Shown here one piece after another: positions 44,410 through 53,346 of a DNA stretch of 64,000 bases (its first letter is position 1; every line of letters starts with the position of its first letter). The notes beneath the pieces were generated by a model, which was not told the origin of the DNA, made no database searches, and saw only the letters and a program-made list of their open reading frames with translations. Source of the DNA: Fretibacter rubidus (GTDB lineage: Bacteria; Pseudomonadota; Alphaproteobacteria; Caulobacterales; Maricaulaceae); NCBI RefSeq assembly GCF_041429785.1, contig NZ_CP163423.1:558001-622000 (forward strand), read 5' to 3'. The position numbers and the translations under genes were made by a program.

Positions 44410-44720
44410 GACAGTTGCCCTTCCTTCATCATGACATCACAAAGCATATCCACGATTGCACGAATACGATCATCCTTGAGATGATAAATAATGGACTTGG
44501 ATTTTCTTCGCGTGCCCAAAATATTGCGCCTTCGAAGTTTCGATAGCTCTCGCGAAAGACGTGGTTGTGTGATGTTGAGCTTGGCCTCTATCTCTCCTAC
44601 GGACAACTCGCCTTCCCGCAATTGACAACAAATCATCAGGCGCTCGGGATGGGCCAAGGCTTTCATTAGCCGTGTGGCCTCTTCGGCCTTTGGCATCATA
44701 TCAAGGGACGTCATCGCCAT
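44406..44720 (-). CDS. bigR: ArsR-family repressor, BigR/SqrR-like
   Basis: From the ATG at 44720, which has AAAGGAAACCCT before it, the protein has 104 residues with a winged helix (GELSVGEIEAKLNITQPRLS, then RRRNILGTRRKSKSIIY). Cysteines lie at the two positions used for persulfide sensing: C-C in LMICCQLREGE and C in MLCDVM. BigR and SqrR release their operator when these cysteines form a tetrasulfide bond. The start at 44750 would lie within the operator, so 44720 is preferred. It probably represses itself and the divergent yeeE genes. Confidence 0.85.
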   Translation of the reverse strand: MAMTSLDMMPKAEEATRLMKALAHPERLMICCQLREGELSVGEIEAKLNITQPRLSRELSKLRRRNILGTRRKSKSIIYHLKDDRIRAIVDMLCDVMMKEGQLS

Positions 44721-44740
44721 AGGGTTTCCTTTGCAATCGA

Positions 44741-44776
44741 CATATAACACTTTACAAAAACGTCAAGTGTTATATG
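44741..44776. promoter_or_regulatory. BigR-like operator, perfect inverted repeat
   Basis: CATATAACACTT (44741-44752) and AAGTGTTATATG (44765-44776) form a perfect 12-base inverted repeat with a 12-base spacer, between the repressor gene and the yeeE pair. Repressor binding here would block both promoters. Confidence 0.8.
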
Positions 44777-44808
44777 GGAGACAAGTTCACTCAGAAAAAG
44801 GCTCTGCG

Positions 44809-45234
44809 ATGGAAAACTTCACACCCCTCTCCGCACTGATAGGCGGCGCATTGATCGGGCTTTCCGCCGTGATATTGATGGTCTTCAACGGACGCATTGC
44901 TGGCATAAGCGGAGTCTTTTCAGGCGTAGCCTTCGCCGAAAGGGGCGACAAATTGTGGCGCTTGCTTTTCGTGTTAGGACTCATCGCGGCTCCTATTCTG
45001 TATCAGTTTGCGACTCATCAACCCTCCGCATTTGAGTTGTCTGCCAGTCTGCCATTCGTGGTCATTGGCGGTCTTCTGGTTGGGTTTGGCACGCGCCTAG
45101 GCTCGGGCTGTACGAGCGGTCATGGCGTATGCGGTCTCTCCCGCCTCTCGCCCCGCTCAATGGTTTCAGTCCTTCTCTTTATGGGCGCGGGAATGTTGAC
45201 CGTGACGGTCGCCAGAACAGCTATTGGAGGCTAA
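44809..45234 (+). CDS. YeeE/YedE family protein, first half
   Basis: The 141-residue membrane protein begins at the ATG at 44809. It has about four helices and the Cys motif GSGCTSGHGVCG near residue 100, the typical thiosulfate-path signature of YeeE/YedE. It overlaps or abuts the second half gene. The longer frame from 44674 runs through the operator and is rejected. Together the two proteins may import thiosulfate or another sulfur compound under control of the repressor. Confidence 0.9.
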   Translation: MENFTPLSALIGGALIGLSAVILMVFNGRIAGISGVFSGVAFAERGDKLWRLLFVLGLIAAPILYQFATHQPSAFELSASLPFVVIGGLLVGFGTRLGSGCTSGHGVCGLSRLSPRSMVSVLLFMGAGMLTVTVARTAIGG

Positions 45235-45235
45235 A

Positions 45236-45664
45236 ATGTTGCGACATTTTACTGCTCTGATGGCGGGTCTGATTTTTGGTTTGGGCTTGGTTATTTCCCA
45301 GATGGTTAACCCTGCAAAAGTTATCGCGTTTCTGGATATATTCGGAAACTGGGACCCATCACTGGCTTTTGTTATGGGCGGCGCACTGATTGTGACGGCT
45401 ATTGGCTACCGCTTGGCATGGCGAAAGAGTAAGCCACTTGCCGCGCCGAAGTTTCAAATTCCCGGAAACCGAAAAATCGACATTAAACTCGCCATTGGGG
45501 CCGTTCTATTCGGCGTTGGTTGGGGCCTCGTCGGCCTCTGTCCCGGCCCTGCGATCGCTGCGCTCTTGATTGGTGGAACGCCAATTATCGTGTTCTTAGG
45601 AGCAATGATTACGGGAATGATGTTGTATGAGGGTGCGAACAGACTGAACATTAAACAGCCTTAA
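45236..45664 (+). CDS. YeeE/YedE family protein, second half (DUF6691)
   Basis: From the ATG at 45236, which follows GGAGG, the protein has 142 residues. It has four helices, ISQMVNPAKVIAFLDIFGNW at the start and GLCPGPAIAALLIGG later, with the conserved Cys of the second YeeE half. It is co-transcribed with the previous gene; its start follows the previous stop by one base. Proposed role in sulfur compound transport. Confidence 0.9.
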   Translation: MLRHFTALMAGLIFGLGLVISQMVNPAKVIAFLDIFGNWDPSLAFVMGGALIVTAIGYRLAWRKSKPLAAPKFQIPGNRKIDIKLAIGAVLFGVGWGLVGLCPGPAIAALLIGGTPIIVFLGAMITGMMLYEGANRLNIKQP

Positions 45665-45697
45665 TACGTTACGCGCTAAAGTAAGAAGCCATTAAAT

Positions 45698-45751
45698 CCC
45701 CAAACCGGACTTAAGCTCGGTGTCTTACTTGCGGCGATTTTAAGACGTTCA
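45698..45751 (+). repeat. 54-bp intergenic repeat, copy 2
   Basis: Matches 27755-27808 at about 45 of 54 positions in the same orientation. Like copy 1, it lies between convergent genes, here yeeE and the alpha/beta hydrolase gene. The small stem possible in copy 1 is not conserved. Confidence 0.6.
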
Positions 45752-45800
45752 CTCAAGAAACATGATCGCTTTAATGAAGTAGGTTTGGCGAAAGGTTTGC

Positions 45801-46751
45801 TCAACCCCCATTATTCAGGAAGCCATCAATCTTGGTTGAAAGTTCCTCATGATGACCGAGCAATAAATGCCCGCCTGTATCTAATGGCAGGAGCTGTGAG
45901 TTTTCTACACGGGACGCGATGTCTTCACTGACTTCAAAGAGGTTAAGTCGATCATCACGCGCATGAATGACGAGGACTGGCGCACGAATGGCTTCCAGAT
46001 TATAGGTCGCATTAGGGTCAACCGCGACGACTTCATTGCCGACGCCTTTGGCTCTCCTTGATGCAGGCAGGAAAGTATCGATAAGTTTGTGGATGAAAAC
46101 CTGTTCGGAAGTGGATAAACCCGTCCGGAGGTCGCGGCGTGCATCAAAAGCCTCCTCTAAGCGGCTACGTGCTAGTTTGGTAAGGCACCAATAAATAAAA
46201 TCGTTTTCAAGTAGCGCTGAGTATACCCATGTGGGAATAGGGCGGTCTTCGATATCGGGACTAAACGGCGTGAAGGGGGCTGGTGACAATAAAACCATGT
46301 GATCGATATTGTTTGGAAAGAGTTCAGCGAACTTAAGTGCGGGCGGTACACCGCCAGACATAGCGAGGATACTAACCCGCTCTATGCCAAGTTCGTCGAG
46401 AAGATCCATGAAGGCTTCGGCTTGCGCGGCAGTCGAAGGATTTTCTGGCATCGCACTCCCAAGATAACCAAAACGGGAAACAGAAATCCAATTGTAACCC
46501 TCTAAACCCATAGCTTCGACCAGTAGTCGTCCCTGGTCAAACCCACCGCCCGCTCCATGAATAACGAGGACAGGCTCTCCAATGCCCCAACGTTGGTATT
46601 CAATCTGCCCATGACGTGTTTTGGCGAAGGCATGCACCGCTTCAAGCGCAACAACTCGTTGGTGCGTATCACGCAGCGCCATCACAGTGACGATAAGGCC
46701 TCCAACAATTAGTAGGCCCGCAATTAAAAATAGCCCTCTCAATAATCCCAT
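45801..46751 (-). CDS. alpha/beta hydrolase with N-terminal membrane anchor
   Basis: The 316-residue protein starts with a hydrophobic helix (about residues 5-26). A hydrolase fold follows: the oxyanion region VLVIHGAGGGFDQG, the nucleophile elbow LAMSGGVPPA, a late Asp in VLVIHARDDRLN and the His in DTGGHLLLGHH. All parts of a Ser-Asp-His triad look present. The substrate is unknown. It is a single cargo gene between the sulfide module and the defence-like genes. Confidence 0.88.
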   Translation of the reverse strand: MGLLRGLFLIAGLLIVGGLIVTVMALRDTHQRVVALEAVHAFAKTRHGQIEYQRWGIGEPVLVIHGAGGGFDQGRLLVEAMGLEGYNWISVSRFGYLGSAMPENPSTAAQAEAFMDLLDELGIERVSILAMSGGVPPALKFAELFPNNIDHMVLLSPAPFTPFSPDIEDRPIPTWVYSALLENDFIYWCLTKLARSRLEEAFDARRDLRTGLSTSEQVFIHKLIDTFLPASRRAKGVGNEVVAVDPNATYNLEAIRAPVLVIHARDDRLNLFEVSEDIASRVENSQLLPLDTGGHLLLGHHEELSTKIDGFLNNGG

Positions 46752-46934
46752 GATTTCCTAAAGCCCTGAAATTGAGGTAAACTTGGAATAATTATTACTT
46801 CAAAAAACTCGACCTTTTTGACCGCCATCAAGTACCAACGGCTTATTCAGTGGGTTTATTGCCAATGAGAAATCGTGGCAAGATCCCCAGAGCTGACATT
46901 AGAAAAATAAAGACTATAAGTATTGAAGCTCGTT

Positions 46935-48692
46935 TTATCTTTCAGTCTCCTCAATTTCCGAGGAATTCGCATCAGCCTCCATAAGTTCATTGAGTATTCC
47001 CGACAACAAGGTTTGAAATGAAGTAGGAACAGGTAGCTTGTACCGGCGAAAGGCAACAAGAGGTATTGTCCATAACATCGCCTGAACTGCGGATAAGTTC
47101 TGAAATCCATCTTCATGCTTAAGTATGCTGTTTAAGTTTGTGATGAATTCGACGGAGGTTTCATCGTCAGGCATATCTGTCATTGCACGCCCATGAACTT
47201 CGGAATTGGTCCAAAGGAGGTCTTCGCTTGCCTCATTTGGAAACCAGAGTTGTGTCGTAGTATGGGGCAAACTTTCCCTCAAAAACTTTTGAAGAGATTG
47301 GAGGTTCATGTCATTTCCCTGACGTCCAAACTCAACCAACAATGCAGCATAAAGCACATTAGCGTTCGTGAATTTTTCTCGCAGCGCTTTATCTCCGCGA
47401 ACGCGGTTGGCAAGGTCTGAGTACACTGGAGTTGCCATCGGGTAGTTCCCATCCGTTTCATACGCGAACTTACAGGCGGCAAACATTTGTTGAGACCATG
47501 AGGTTATTGTGTTTTCCCAGCCAGCAGCCGTTAAAAAGGAAAGCGCTAATGATATTTCCGTATTTTGATAATCTGACACTGGCGAGTAAAATACAGGATT
47601 ATTTTTGATCATTGCATCGATGATATTAGCAATATCACGGATTTCTTGTATCTCCACTTCAGAACCATAATCGGCTCCGGCCTTCATCCGACGGTATTGC
47701 TCTTGTAATCGCCAATGCCCCAATATTGCCACGCGACCTAACAGGTCAAACATCTTAAGATTGACATCAACGGATGCGGCACTTGGAATCTGAGAAGCAA
47801 GACCGTCGATAATATAAGCTGAAGGCACTATATAAGTTTCAACGAAACGACTTAAGATATTTAGATGCATATTTGCCACTGATACTGCGGCGGCTATAGC
47901 TGTATTGGCTGATTTGGATTTCACGCCCAGAGCAGTTCGGGCTATATCCCATGCATATAGTAGAGCCACTTCACTAGCTCGGTAAGCACCTTCTAAATTT
48001 TCAGCATTCCTTGCCCAAACAAAAATACTGAATAATGCTAAGTTAATCTGTCTTAGGGCTGTAATTTGATTTTTTCGTTTACTTAGATCTTTATTGGCGA
48101 GAGCGTGACACAAGTTTTCCATGTGTCGTTCGCAGACCTCAGCTTCGTCAACAAATGCGATCGCTTTTCTTAATTGTGAGCGCAATTCATTCGAGAAAAC
48201 GCTTTCTCTTAAAACGCCAGACATAACAATATCAGCTAAATGATCACCATTCCATTCCTGAAAACTAATATCTTTGTGCTGGCTTTCGATAGTTGCTGTT
48301 AGGCCAGACAAGTTCTGCCGGACAGCTTCTTGAACATGACCCCCGCAGCATACGACGATGACCTTATTGGTATTCCTCAGACCGGGAGGGAGATGAGTTG
48401 GGATATATACATCCACTATATCATTAATTGACTGCCTTACGGCTTGCGGTCCTGAATCCCAATCAGACCGGCCAATATCACCGGACTTGATTGTAATCAG
48501 ATATGTGAGCTTTTTAGTTTTATCATTTGGGTCTAAACCCGTTGCCAGTACATCAACACCATATTGTCGAGTTCCGCGCCCCGGACGCGAAATTACCTTC
48601 ATGCCGATTTCACTTAGAATATCAGGTAAAAGCTTCTCTAAGTCTGCTCTCTCACCCAGAGAAGCAATGTATTCACGCATCAACTGTTTCAT
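46935..48692 (-). CDS. protein with restriction-endonuclease-like N-terminal domain (putative defence effector)
   Basis: The 585-residue protein has an N-terminal region that looks like a PD-(D/E)xK nuclease: helix, PGRGTRQYGVDVLATG with D47, then a strand with ITIKSGDIG giving K69. The residue two before the Lys is Thr, not the usual Glu, so the active site is unusual or uses another acid. Residues from about 170 on are all-helical with no family that I know. It follows the HEAT-like gene by four bases and is the last gene of a three-gene operon. Base composition is lower in GC than the transfer genes, as for recently acquired DNA. Likely a DNA-cutting or sensing partner in antiphage defence (inference). 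Confidence 0.6.
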   Translation of the reverse strand: MKQLMREYIASLGERADLEKLLPDILSEIGMKVISRPGRGTRQYGVDVLATGLDPNDKTKKLTYLITIKSGDIGRSDWDSGPQAVRQSINDIVDVYIPTHLPPGLRNTNKVIVVCCGGHVQEAVRQNLSGLTATIESQHKDISFQEWNGDHLADIVMSGVLRESVFSNELRSQLRKAIAFVDEAEVCERHMENLCHALANKDLSKRKNQITALRQINLALFSIFVWARNAENLEGAYRASEVALLYAWDIARTALGVKSKSANTAIAAAVSVANMHLNILSRFVETYIVPSAYIIDGLASQIPSAASVDVNLKMFDLLGRVAILGHWRLQEQYRRMKAGADYGSEVEIQEIRDIANIIDAMIKNNPVFYSPVSDYQNTEISLALSFLTAAGWENTITSWSQQMFAACKFAYETDGNYPMATPVYSDLANRVRGDKALREKFTNANVLYAALLVEFGRQGNDMNLQSLQKFLRESLPHTTTQLWFPNEASEDLLWTNSEVHGRAMTDMPDDETSVEFITNLNSILKHEDGFQNLSAVQAMLWTIPLVAFRRYKLPVPTSFQTLLSGILNELMEADANSSEIEETER

Positions 48693-48696
48693 TGCT

Positions 48697-50439
48697 CTAG
48701 ATCGTCCTCCCTAACAGAGTGAGGCGTTGATACTGATAGTAAGTTGGACAGAGGACCGACATCATGGGAACGGTTAATGAATGAGAGATAGAACTCATTG
48801 GCATAACTTGTCTCTGTGGGTTTTCGTCATCCCCTCTAAATACCGAGAATACAGTTTCAGACCCATGAAGTATATTCTTTGTAGTAAAGATGTCGGCAAA
48901 GATTGAATTCTCATTTGCGCCTTGGCGAACTTGTCGCGATTCCTCCAAACGTAAAGACATCTGGACTAACCTTTGTTCAACTTCGACAGCAAAAGCTTTT
49001 TGTGTCTTTAGGTTTGATAGTCGATCAACGAAGGGCTTTGCGTATTTGCGCAGAGCTTTTTCTGCTGATTGAGATAAATTTTTATCTTTGCCTGCTTGTA
49101 GCATTAAGTCGTAATCCCCCGGGAAGTTTCGAAGCCAAAATTCCGTAAAATCTGAGATTAATTGTGTTAGCTCGTCATCATCGAGGGCCCGATTAAACAC
49201 TGCGCATGCAACGGATAACACTAATCCACGTTCAAACATGCTGTGCCCCATAGCTTTCGAGAGTAATACCGAACGCACATTCGGATCATCGAGAAGTGGA
49301 TTGTCGGAGAAAATAAGAATAGAATTGTCTAGCCGGTCGACCAGATCAATTGATTGTCGCGATACGCTAGTATCGGAATTTAAAAGCAGTAGAACTAAAA
49401 GTTCAGCTAATTCCGACTGATAGTCTGCTAAAAGCTGGCTCCTAAACCATGAGAGCTCTTTATGGCTTAGCTTGAATTCGCTGCTTGCCAACATGAGGGT
49501 GGCTGCCCTCACTTTGTGAAACTCAAGACTAACCTTTTTCTGCCCTAACCACATCCCAATGCGATCCAAACACCCCAATTCATCAGTAGTGATTTCCGAC
49601 ATCGTTTTGATAACTTCAAATATCACCCAATCAGAGTAATATGCTTCATGCCGCCATAGCTCTTCATATAAACGATAACGAACTTCGGGGTGATTCAAAT
49701 GCAAAACATGTAGAATTTTAGTTTCATGCTTTTTAGCTAGGCTCTCATGTTTACGGCGGCATAAGCGTAAAAAAGCATGAGCGAGTAAATCCTTTTCGCT
49801 AAAATTCGGCTCCACTTCCAATGCCAGAAGTTTACTCATCCAGAGGACCGCCTGCTGCTGAGACAACTTTATATTTGCGATTGCAAGAATGGCTGCACGT
49901 TTAACATCAACATTATCATGATCAACAAGAGGTAATGAAGTTACGAAAGCAAGCTCGTTGCTCGAATTCACGAGGCCGTTCAAAGTTGCAAGTAATAAAG
50001 CTTTGTCTGAGGGCGTTTTTATTGAATGCTGGATGAAATTCTCTGCTTCATTGAGTCTATTTTGTATCAATTTCTCCCAAGCTCCATAGATAGCACCTAC
50101 GGTCATATCTCTGCCGCTCGTCACGGCGAAATTCTCCGCAATCCGCGCTAGCTCGAAAATATTTGCAATTGATCGAGGTATCCAACTTGCAACTATTTCT
50201 TGAACTTGAAAAAATCCGTTCTGTGAACTATTGATGAAAGGATTAGTTATGAATTCAGATGCAACATCCAATCCCGCTTTTTCCAATTGAATGAGAGCAG
50301 AAACAACTTGGTCTTTGTCTTCCCAAGAAACCCCAGAAACCCATTGGATAAGCGACCCTTGCATTAGTGCAATTCTTGCCTGTGGTAAAAGACGAACAAC
50401 AAGCTCAGTACAGCTAGATACATTGGTCTGAGGGTTCAT
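48697..50439 (-). CDS. large helical, HEAT-repeat-like protein
   Basis: The 580-residue protein is nearly all helical with repeated helix pairs such as NVDVKRAAILAIANIKLSQQ (about residues 175-195) and FHKVRAATLMLASSEFKLSH, resembling HEAT or armadillo repeats. No catalytic motif, signal peptide or membrane helix is visible. Such proteins usually act as a scaffold that senses or holds partners. It lies three bases after the PIN gene and four before the nuclease-like gene, so it is expressed with both. Family unknown to me. Confidence 0.6.
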   Translation of the reverse strand: MNPQTNVSSCTELVVRLLPQARIALMQGSLIQWVSGVSWEDKDQVVSALIQLEKAGLDVASEFITNPFINSSQNGFFQVQEIVASWIPRSIANIFELARIAENFAVTSGRDMTVGAIYGAWEKLIQNRLNEAENFIQHSIKTPSDKALLLATLNGLVNSSNELAFVTSLPLVDHDNVDVKRAAILAIANIKLSQQQAVLWMSKLLALEVEPNFSEKDLLAHAFLRLCRRKHESLAKKHETKILHVLHLNHPEVRYRLYEELWRHEAYYSDWVIFEVIKTMSEITTDELGCLDRIGMWLGQKKVSLEFHKVRAATLMLASSEFKLSHKELSWFRSQLLADYQSELAELLVLLLLNSDTSVSRQSIDLVDRLDNSILIFSDNPLLDDPNVRSVLLSKAMGHSMFERGLVLSVACAVFNRALDDDELTQLISDFTEFWLRNFPGDYDLMLQAGKDKNLSQSAEKALRKYAKPFVDRLSNLKTQKAFAVEVEQRLVQMSLRLEESRQVRQGANENSIFADIFTTKNILHGSETVFSVFRGDDENPQRQVMPMSSISHSLTVPMMSVLCPTYYQYQRLTLLGRTI

Positions 50440-50442
50440 TAT

Positions 50443-51378
50443 TTATCGCCCTTCTTCGATCAATGCCTTGAGGCTTGCAGTCTCATTTTGAATTATCTTA
50501 ATTTCGTTTTGAAACTCCATATAGAATTCAAAAGCTTTGCCAACCAAATCAAGGCTCATATCAAGATATCGCCTACGGTTTGTTAGCCCATGGTTCGTTT
50601 TAGTTAAGTAAATCAATCCAGCGCCACCTGCGGCTATACCGCCAATTATGAGCGCTTTTCTGGGAACCTTTTTTATCAAATCATACGAGGTTTTAGCAGC
50701 TTCGCCCACTACATTAGTGGTAACTATCGTTCCTAGCTTACCGGCCGTCCGAATTTGGATTTCTGAATTTAAAAGGCGCGCCATGTGCTGCATTTGTCTC
50801 AGAACATCTTCCTTGAAAGTACTGACGTGATATTTTTTGAATCCTTTGTCCCAGCTCAGGATGCCTAAGGCATTAATGTCCCGAGCAAGTCTAGCATAAG
50901 GTTCATCTTTGGTATCAACTCCTTCTGGTAAGTTGTTAGCTTCCGGCTTGTCATACCCAGAAGGTATTATTATTTCTTCAAGAAGGGATTCTGCTAATCG
51001 TTCAAGTATTCTAGGAGATACCCCTTCACTCTTGTACAAGCTTGGCAGTGTGGATGTTATCAGCTCTGTTTCTATCCACTTTGGGGCGTATATCTCTCCA
51101 ACGCCAGACCTATGAACTTCTTGAATAAAAGTGGGGTTTCCTACCGCTGATATATATCTGCGAATTTCATTGCGCATGACACAGGCATCAATAACAATTT
51201 TATAATTTGGTATGGAAGTCTTTTGCGCAGAAGGAAAACCTAAAGAATTCTCGTATGAAAAACCTTCTCTCAAACGAGAAGCATCTTCATTTAATAGTTT
51301 CTCCAGCAAGCTGGAAGCGAACGTGTTAGAATTACTCTGCATGATTCGAATGAGTGCATCATTCACAAGTTTTAGCAA
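50443..51378 (-). CDS. PIN-domain nuclease with membrane segment
   Basis: The 311-residue protein has a PIN domain at about residues 58-185. The four acidic residues are visible with normal spacing: D64 (KIVIDACVM), E103 (WIETELI), D158 (TKDEPYARLA) and D177 (LSWDKGF). PIN domains cut RNA or, less often, DNA. A Gly-rich hydrophobic helix (about 242-258) and a C-terminal coiled coil follow, so the nuclease may sit on the inner membrane. The start is uncertain: a TTG at 51378, or an ATG at 51342. It is the first gene of the three-gene operon and comes after the SIR2-HerA pair. No antitoxin-like gene is next to it. Confidence 0.72.
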   Translation of the reverse strand: MLKLVNDALIRIMQSNSNTFASSLLEKLLNEDASRLREGFSYENSLGFPSAQKTSIPNYKIVIDACVMRNEIRRYISAVGNPTFIQEVHRSGVGEIYAPKWIETELITSTLPSLYKSEGVSPRILERLAESLLEEIIIPSGYDKPEANNLPEGVDTKDEPYARLARDINALGILSWDKGFKKYHVSTFKEDVLRQMQHMARLLNSEIQIRTAGKLGTIVTTNVVGEAAKTSYDLIKKVPRKALIIGGIAAGGAGLIYLTKTNHGLTNRRRYLDMSLDLVGKAFEFYMEFQNEIKIIQNETASLKALIEEGR

Positions 51379-51595
51379 GTCTTCCGACCACTAAGATCAA
51401 AGTTTCGATCTCCGCTTTGCCGGCTAAGACTTAGTCACAACCAGCCCTAAACGCTCCGCGGAATATTTAGGCTGACGGAAGCCAGAAGTTTTCCCAGCAA
51501 GTTGAAGGCAGTTGTTTAAAACAGATGGGGGTGAGGCGAATTTATGAGTTACACTCGGCGATTGCTTGAGCGCCATTCTTCATCAAGCTTTTTCA

Positions 51596-53346
51596 TTAAA
51601 TCATCGACCAAGCATCAGAGAAGCTTGCATCTTCGCTTGAAGGCTCAAAGCCAGCAATCGGGCGCGCCACCTTAATCTTAGTCGCTAATGGTAATGCGTC
51701 ACCGAACATAACCATTTGCCCTCTAGCTAATCCAGGTATTTGGGCTGTTGCGTATCTACTGGCTTGTTCTGAACCGGAACTTACTACCGCTTGATCTCTT
51801 TCATTTGTAAGCCTGAAAACCGCCCAGGTCCCACATTGCGCGAGAACGGTGGGAGACACTTCTGAAGGACGTTGAGTGCTAATCAACATTGATACCTGAA
51901 ATTTCCGACCCTCTCGCGCCAGTCTTTCATATGCAAGAGTGTGAAGGCCAGTATCAACATCACCTGGAATTTGACGAAGATAATGATGTGCTTCTTCAAG
52001 CACTAATAAAGTAGGGTAGCTCTCTCCAGCGCCACGTCTAAAAAGCTCTTCTGCATATAATTCAAGAAGTGAACCTAAAATATATGGCGTGAGATCTCCT
52101 GGTAAATTCTTTATCCCGACGATGTGAACATTCCATTCTGAATTGCCTGAAGGGCCAAAATTTTGTCAACCAAACTACGCGTTTCATTTCCATAGTTGAG
52201 AGTGCCTGGTGGGTTAAGTAAGCCACTTGGCCCAATCCCAATAATTTCGTTAAATCGTGAATCTCTGATAAGACGATTTATTCGTTGAAGCATCGGAGCA
52301 ACATTCCCGTAGTCCCACGCTGAGCGCTCCATTACTCCACGCCCGTTTCTTTTTAGAGCAGCCCACTCTGCAGCCAAATGAACAAGCGCGGACATGTGTG
52401 GCCACTGTTGGGCTGGATTGGCCGTTAAATTCTTCAAGCTTTCGATGGCAGCGTGTGCTGCATCAGCATTTCCAGGCCGACCGTCACCAAACATACAGTT
52501 ATGGGCTTGACCAATAAGGCGAGAGCCGTTTGCGTCTCCCTCAACAAAACGAAGCTTATCTACCGCAAAGTTTAATGCGGGCCTTTGAGTTTTCTCGCTC
52601 GGTAGAATAAGGCGACTTAATCCCGCAAGTCCTAGTGAATAGTATGGGATCCTGAAATGCTCTCGAGTATCATCAGTCCTATTTGTTCCAAGAACAGTTT
52701 CCTTCAATGTTACTTGTGGGAGGCCTCGAAACGCGCTGCCATATTCATCGTGAATATCAAAAATTACTATGCGAGCGTTGGGGCCGGCTTTCAGGAGTTT
52801 TTGCAAGATGCTAGCGACAAAATGAGTTTTTCCCTGTCCCGATGCTCCAAGTACAGCGAAGTGCCTCGTGAGTAGCGCGTCCATTCCTATGCTAATAGGT
52901 ACATTAGACGCAGACACTGAATCTCCTATCAACACATCCTCACATGCAGAATCCATGGACTTTGGAGCCAATACCACTGATAATTCTGAGGAAGTAAGAC
53001 CCACAACTTGAGCCCCAAGCGCAGGAAGCTTGGATCGGTCAGGATGGAAAACCATGTCTTCTCCTCTCTTGACAATTCGTCCAATCGTGACCGCCTCCAG
53101 CACCCGAACGGGCTCCAGTTCGGCCCTTCTTCCTAGCGCAAATGCCGAGTCAAACATTTGGATGGCTTCAATTCTGGCGATGAGTAGAGATGAACCTCCT
53201 TCTATACCTATTAAATCCCCGGGTTGGCCTATTGTCGAAATTCCATCGGCATGCGCCACAACTGAGCCACGAGCATAATCTTGAAGCCGCACTGAAACTT
53301 TTGTTGTACTTACCTCTGTGACAGTTCCTAGCGATGGTCGCTTCAT
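51596..53346 (-). pseudogene. HerA-like ATPase with apparent one-base frameshift
   Basis: Two frames together make one HerA protein of about 583 residues. The first part (53346 to about 52160) has the N-terminal HAS-type barrel, Walker A GASGQGKT (167-174) and Walker B IVIFDIHDEYGS. It then hits a stop at 52111. Another frame continues without interruption: EWNVHIVGIKNLPGDLTPY, VLEEAHHYLRQIPGDVD, STQRPSEVSPTVLAQCGTWAVF. The frames join if one T were added to a four-T run (A run at 52157-52160 on the plus strand). It may be a sequencing error or a real mutation. HerA works with SIR2 as a two-gene antiphage pair; the start overlaps the SIR2 stop by four bases. Confidence 0.85.

Noticed and set aside
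46856-47116. 86-codon frame overlapping the end of the nuclease-like gene
   Set aside because: It is a shadow frame of a longer gene with better composition.
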